Origin: Branchiostoma floridae
Lineage: Eukaryota > Chordata > Leptocardii > Amphioxiformes > Branchiostomatidae
Assembly (NCBI RefSeq): GCF_000003815.2
Contig: NC_049980.1
Span: 25,628,272 to 25,688,271, forward strand
DNA length: 60,000 bases
Direction of reading: 5' to 3'
In this document: positions 55,758 to 60,000 of the stretch, piece by piece
Numbering within the stretch: the first letter of the stretch is position 1
Layout of the letters: each line of letters begins with the position of its first letter
Position numbers and translations under genes: made by a program
The notes under the pieces: model-generated
Seen by the model: the letters and a program-made list of their open reading frames with translations, nothing else
The model's database searches: none
Told to the model about the DNA's origin: nothing

Positions 55758-56886
55758 CTTTATTTATTTATTTATTTATTTATTTGGATTCTCCACACTG
55801 GAGGGTATGGCGGAACAGGTGTCAAAAGACACCTTTTCGAAGCCGCCATACCTTAAACATAACAATGATACATCAAATCATTATATACATAAATACAAGA
55901 GCAGATATCATAATCAATGTAACATTCAAGTCAAGATAAATCAAGTTAACAACACACATACAATATGGAGTCTAGATCTATGAAATAGATATACAAATGT
56001 ACATGTAGTAATAATATAAGGTAAAATTATCGTGGCCTTGTGGCAATGCAAGAGGCGCAACAGCATGCTAGTGACCATGTGCAAGCCTGCTCTAGCTTGA
56101 GGTTTTGTCGGAAACGGTTTTGCATAAATGTAGATAGTTTTCGTTTAAAGGCAGACACATCGGACGGGCTTGTGGCTGATGCTCCCAGCCCTCTGATTTC
56201 AACGGGAAGTTTGTTCCAAATTGTGATAAGTCGTGGAGTAAATGAGGAGGCAAATGAAGAAGATCTTACTCTCTGAGGGACTAACATGTGTGCCCTTGAA
56301 CTACGTGGCGTTCTTGTAGGGAATGCAGCTAACCTCGCTAGATCTGAATCATATACCTTTGCAAGGGACTTAGCAAATACCACAACATCAGACATCTCTC
56401 TTTGGTAAGACAGTGGTAACAAGCCTAGTCTAGATAGTCTAGACTTGTAGTCCAGGTGTTCAGCGGAGGGCCCGAGGATGTATTTCGTTGCCCTTCGCTG
56501 TACACCCTCGATCAGGGCTGTGAGATTACGTGATGTGGGGCTCCATACTGATGAACAGTATTCCAAAACACTTCTAACAAGAGACAAATACAATGTCTTA
56601 CGTATATCAGTGTTGGACTTGTAACCTATGGAACGCTTGATAAACCCAAGCATTTGATTAGCTTTGGCCACTGTTCTTATGACATGGCTATTCCATGTGA
56701 GGTTGGATTTTACTGTGATGCCAAGGTCGGACATGCAGTCCACTACAGTCAGGTTTGAACTTGACATGTGATAATCATATCTGATGGGGTACTTGGATCG
56801 TGTAAACCTTAACACTATGCATTTGGATAGGTTGAAAGTCAACTTCCACATTATGCTCCAGTCATGTAGTGAACAGATATCCTGTT
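55758..56886 (-). mobile_element. 5'-truncated non-LTR retrotransposon (LINE) with reverse-transcriptase C-terminus
   Basis: One open frame (ATG at 56851, stop 56027, 274 codons) reads the C-terminal part of a Jockey/CR1-type RT: LSKCIVLRFT, DLGITVKSNLTWNSHV, MLGFIKRSIG, LVRSVLEYCSSVWSP, IEGVQRRATKYI, FTPRLITIWNKLP. The frame stays open upstream to about 56885, where homology ends at a stop, marking the 5' truncation. The 3' UTR ends in an (AAAT)n tail (TTTA run at 55758-55785), as expected of a LINE. The YADD catalytic part of the RT is absent, so it is dead. The intact frame suggests a young insertion. Confidence 0.88.
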
Positions 56887-56889
56887 CTT

Positions 56890-59800
56890 AAAGCAGGCAC
56901 AGTTAAGGAGGTTGCCATCTTCCCACAATGTCCTTGTTGCAATGTTACAAGTGACCAATCACTGTACTGATAACCCACGATTCATTTTGTCCTATTAAAC
57001 CTTGACCTCTGATGACCCCATTTCACACCTCAGTTGTAATGAATGTCATATCAGAAACCATCTAGAATAAAGCAACTATCGACATCCTAACTGGGGGCAT
57101 AATCAATAACCCAGGACATGTGCCAAGCTCCCATCGATTTCACAATTTATGAATCCAATGCCTGCTGATTTCTTGCCTTGCACCAGGGGTACATTGTCTT
57201 GGAGGTCTTGTGTGCTGTGTCAGGAGTATTTTGCAAGAAATGGTGACAGAGAAGAGGAGTCAATATAATTTTGATATTAGAGACAGTTGCAATTCATAGC
57301 CAAGGGGGGGATGATAAAGGAGGGAATCATGGCTTGTGCTATTGATAAGTAGAGTTCTTTCAGCAACCTTCAACAATTATGCTGCTAATGATAATATGCA
57401 TATTCAGTCTGTTGAGTGTCAGTGGTTCCCCTCCCAATTTCCCTGCTCTTCTCCTCATTCACCCAACCACATCTCAAAGAACTGGTTCAATGCTCCATAC
57501 AATTATAATTATCATTGCAGCATACATGTATGTGCTATATTACTCAAGGTCTGTGCCTCAGATGTGGTGTTAGCAGGAGATACCTGGCCTCCCCTTCCCT
57601 TGAGGAGGATGGGTTCCTGACAGATACATTTGGGTGGAAATGGATCATTTAGTTAATATATTAAGGTTCATTTGGAAAGATGCCCACCTGATGTTCCTGC
57701 ATAGCTGTAAAGACTAATTAGTATCAAAGTATTACGTATCAATTAGGAAGTCAAGAACAGTTTATTTGAGCTGAAAAAAAGTTTTGTCTCAGCTATCCAT
57801 AGGTTTTGTGTGGTCTAACTGAAATTTTGCAGCAGAAGTTTATATTGTCTAACTATGATTTAATTTTAATATTTTTAGTGAACTTTAATATTGCAGGTAG
57901 TTTGTAGACATTTCTCCTGAAGTGTTATGTCAGCATATGATGATGATAATGATGATGATGATGATGATACGCCCCTAACTACATCTCAGTTGGCAATGTT
58001 GAGATTGCCAGTCTCCAGAAGAATCTAGACAAATCTGTAAGATTTGCTCTATATCGACATGAAGGCAATAACAATTTTTCAACCAGGCTTTTTATTGCCC
58101 AAGTGATGCTATAATTGAAATTCACCTGCACCCCTTATCTTCATGTGATGCAGAAGCAGGTTGATGTGATCTGGACCATTCTTACAAATTACACGCAACA
58201 TTGTCAATCATTTATCTTGTCTTCTATTCATTCTAGTTATCACTTTTAAGGTCAAATGTTGTCATGAATGGTAACAACAAGCTTGTGTCGAAAAAAATCG
58301 GTATCTGTTTGTATCATGTTACAAAAATTTTAGTGGAAGGATTTAAAGAATCTTTGATTATCTGATTCTAATTATCTTCATGTAACATTACTGACATGCA
58401 TGCATGACATTACAGCACATACACAGGATTTTACCCCCATTAGTTTGTTATTATGTTCAGTTATGCGAGCAGCAATCTGTACAAAGTACGAGCAATGCAT
58501 TTTTCTAATGTCAGGATGTAACAGATGAGGAATCGTTGGTCCATATGCTTCCTACATACTTTAATTTGCCAGCTACATGTGCTGATATTGCCTTCAATCA
58601 TGGCGCTGGCTCGATAGCACCAGTCATGTTTTCCCTCATTTCCCACAGGGAAATTGACAGCACGGATCCCAGGAGACATCTCAAGCCTTAAGTCGTCGAT
58701 TCTGCGATCCTGGAAATTGCAACCCCAAATACAAGGTCAATATCCTGAGCTAAAACTTGGCAGCTGGTTCTACTGTAAATTCAAGGTACAGTTTCACAAA
58801 TATACAGGACTAGTGTATGATTGTAACTACTAATGCTGTGAGCATTGAAGTGAACAAGTGTATATTTTTTGTTAGCTTGTTCCATTTTGATGATTGAATG
58901 ATTGATGGGTCTGTCGCTATCTATTCTCATGTGCAAATAGGGTCAGCTGCAAATAATGTATCACAACAAAAGTTCAGTAACGATTCAGTCATTCAGGTCA
59001 ATTGTGGAATTAGTTAAAAAATCTGTGGCCCGCTGATTAGTTCAGAAATGTTAGAATGTAAGTATGATGTGAGTTTGTATCAGGGATTTTCTAGAAAAAA
59101 AAATCTATTGTTTATTTTGGAATTCCTTGGGCATGTTGATGGAAAATTTTTGAGGTGGGAGAAATACCCATCATCCATTTTTACTTGCAAATGACCCACC
59201 GGTACACTGTGGCAGAGATTTTATAGGCTGCCCTCCTCCCATTCTTGAAATATTTTTCAAATTTTGAGCACTCATTTTCAATACGGTAGTGCCCTATGTT
59301 AAAGCCTATATTTAGCCAGTCTCTAACTCAAAATAAATTCAAACAGAAACAGAGACTAGAACAACTCTGGAACTCTCATACCTTTTATTTGGTACACTAT
59401 GAATGTTTTAACATTTCACCAGTAAGCCTGTTCTTTGCATTATTGGCTTGTATGAATTTTGATCCGTGATCTTTATCTTCCTGAAGAAGATTAACCAGTT
59501 TATTTCTGTGATAATCTCTGGAAATTCAGATAAGATAAAGAAGTCCTAGAGGTGAACATGGGGATAAACTGGTAAGGACTGTATTCTAATGCAAATTCAT
59601 CTATTTTCAGCAGATTAGAGTGTGCAAAGCACAGATTATACTGGCATTTTCGAACAAAAGGTTGAGTGTGAAGATCCATTAATTGTATTCACTGTGCCTT
59701 CATATATATCAGGTTCCCCGTGGGTGCATATATCTGAGGTGAGCGTTTTCCCCAGCCATTACTCTGTGCACTCCACATCCACTTACCTCCCGCTCTGGGT

Positions 59801-60000
59801 GCCTCTCAGTGGAAACATTTTATTCCCAGCTTCATGTGATTCATGTATCTCAGAATCTTCTGGGTGAATCTGGTTCAAGATAATCTTGGGGGTTACGTCG
59901 TAATCTGAGCGAGCTATAAACTATTTTCCATTCTGCACGTACGTGGCTCAATATCCTGACGAGAATTATCACCTGCTGCAGGAATATTTGAAAGGAGAAG
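56890..60000. other. Right end of window, no gene recognised
   Basis: AT-rich. Contains a (GAT)n trinucleotide run near 57940-57970. A minus-strand open stretch about 59916-59788, ending at a GGGAG|GTAAGT donor, could be an exon (about 43 codons), but such a stretch is expected by chance and no domain is seen. Confidence 0.4.

Overview
The window looks like a piece of an invertebrate-deuterostome genome, most probably a cephalochordate (amphioxus, Branchiostoma-like). This is an inference. It rests on small phase-1 modular exons with GT-AG introns, an IgGFc-binding/VWD protein, NIDO-SRCR-EGF-chitin-binding (CBM14) domain shuffling, an AKAP7-like gene, and many short foldback/MITE, SINE and LINE fragments. 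All four protein genes I can build lie on the minus strand. I assembled each by hand from splice sites. Reading phase closes across every junction, and the three genes whose stop codon lies in the window sum to a multiple of three, which is the main support for the models.

Layout by falling coordinate (5' to 3' for the genes). 43.9-31.5 kb: an AKAP7-like gene of seven coding exons and 870 aa, with a low-complexity N-terminus, a basic/acidic linker, a 2H-phosphoesterase fold with two HxT motifs, and a C-terminal exon holding four related amphipathic helices of the kind that bind PKA regulatory subunits. 28.4-22.1 kb: gene C, a secreted NIDO-SRCR-EGF(3)-CBM14-EGF-CBM14 protein of 648 aa. 19.7-4.9 kb: gene B, its tandem paralogue, NIDO-SRCR-EGF(34)-Thr-rich-CBM14, 1780 aa, with a TATA box. 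4.0 kb to beyond the left edge: gene A, signal peptide-EGF-IgGFc-binding domain-DxDxDG segment-cbEGF-VWD-C8, incomplete at the window edge. 45.6-60 kb is mostly repeat-rich non-coding DNA: two TA-flanked MITEs, two tRNA-derived SINEs, a 5'-truncated LINE, a perfect RFX X-box, and one candidate terminal exon.

Genes A, B and C form a cluster of secreted modular proteins built from domains known in extracellular matrix, mucus and scavenger-type recognition proteins (NIDO, group-A SRCR, EGF, VWD/C8, IgGFc-binding, chitin-binding). A mucosal or chitin-lined barrier role is a reasonable inference but is not shown by sequence. B and C share exon sizes almost codon for codon through NIDO and SRCR. 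Only B has expanded its EGF part, by repeated duplication of a two-exon unit of about 0.5 kb, introns included.

Most novel points: the 34-EGF alternating array with complementary modification motifs; the four-helix, possibly multivalent PKA anchor; tandem arrays in AKAP7-like introns that copied splice donors and acceptors; and a large foldback near the AKAP7-like 5' end.
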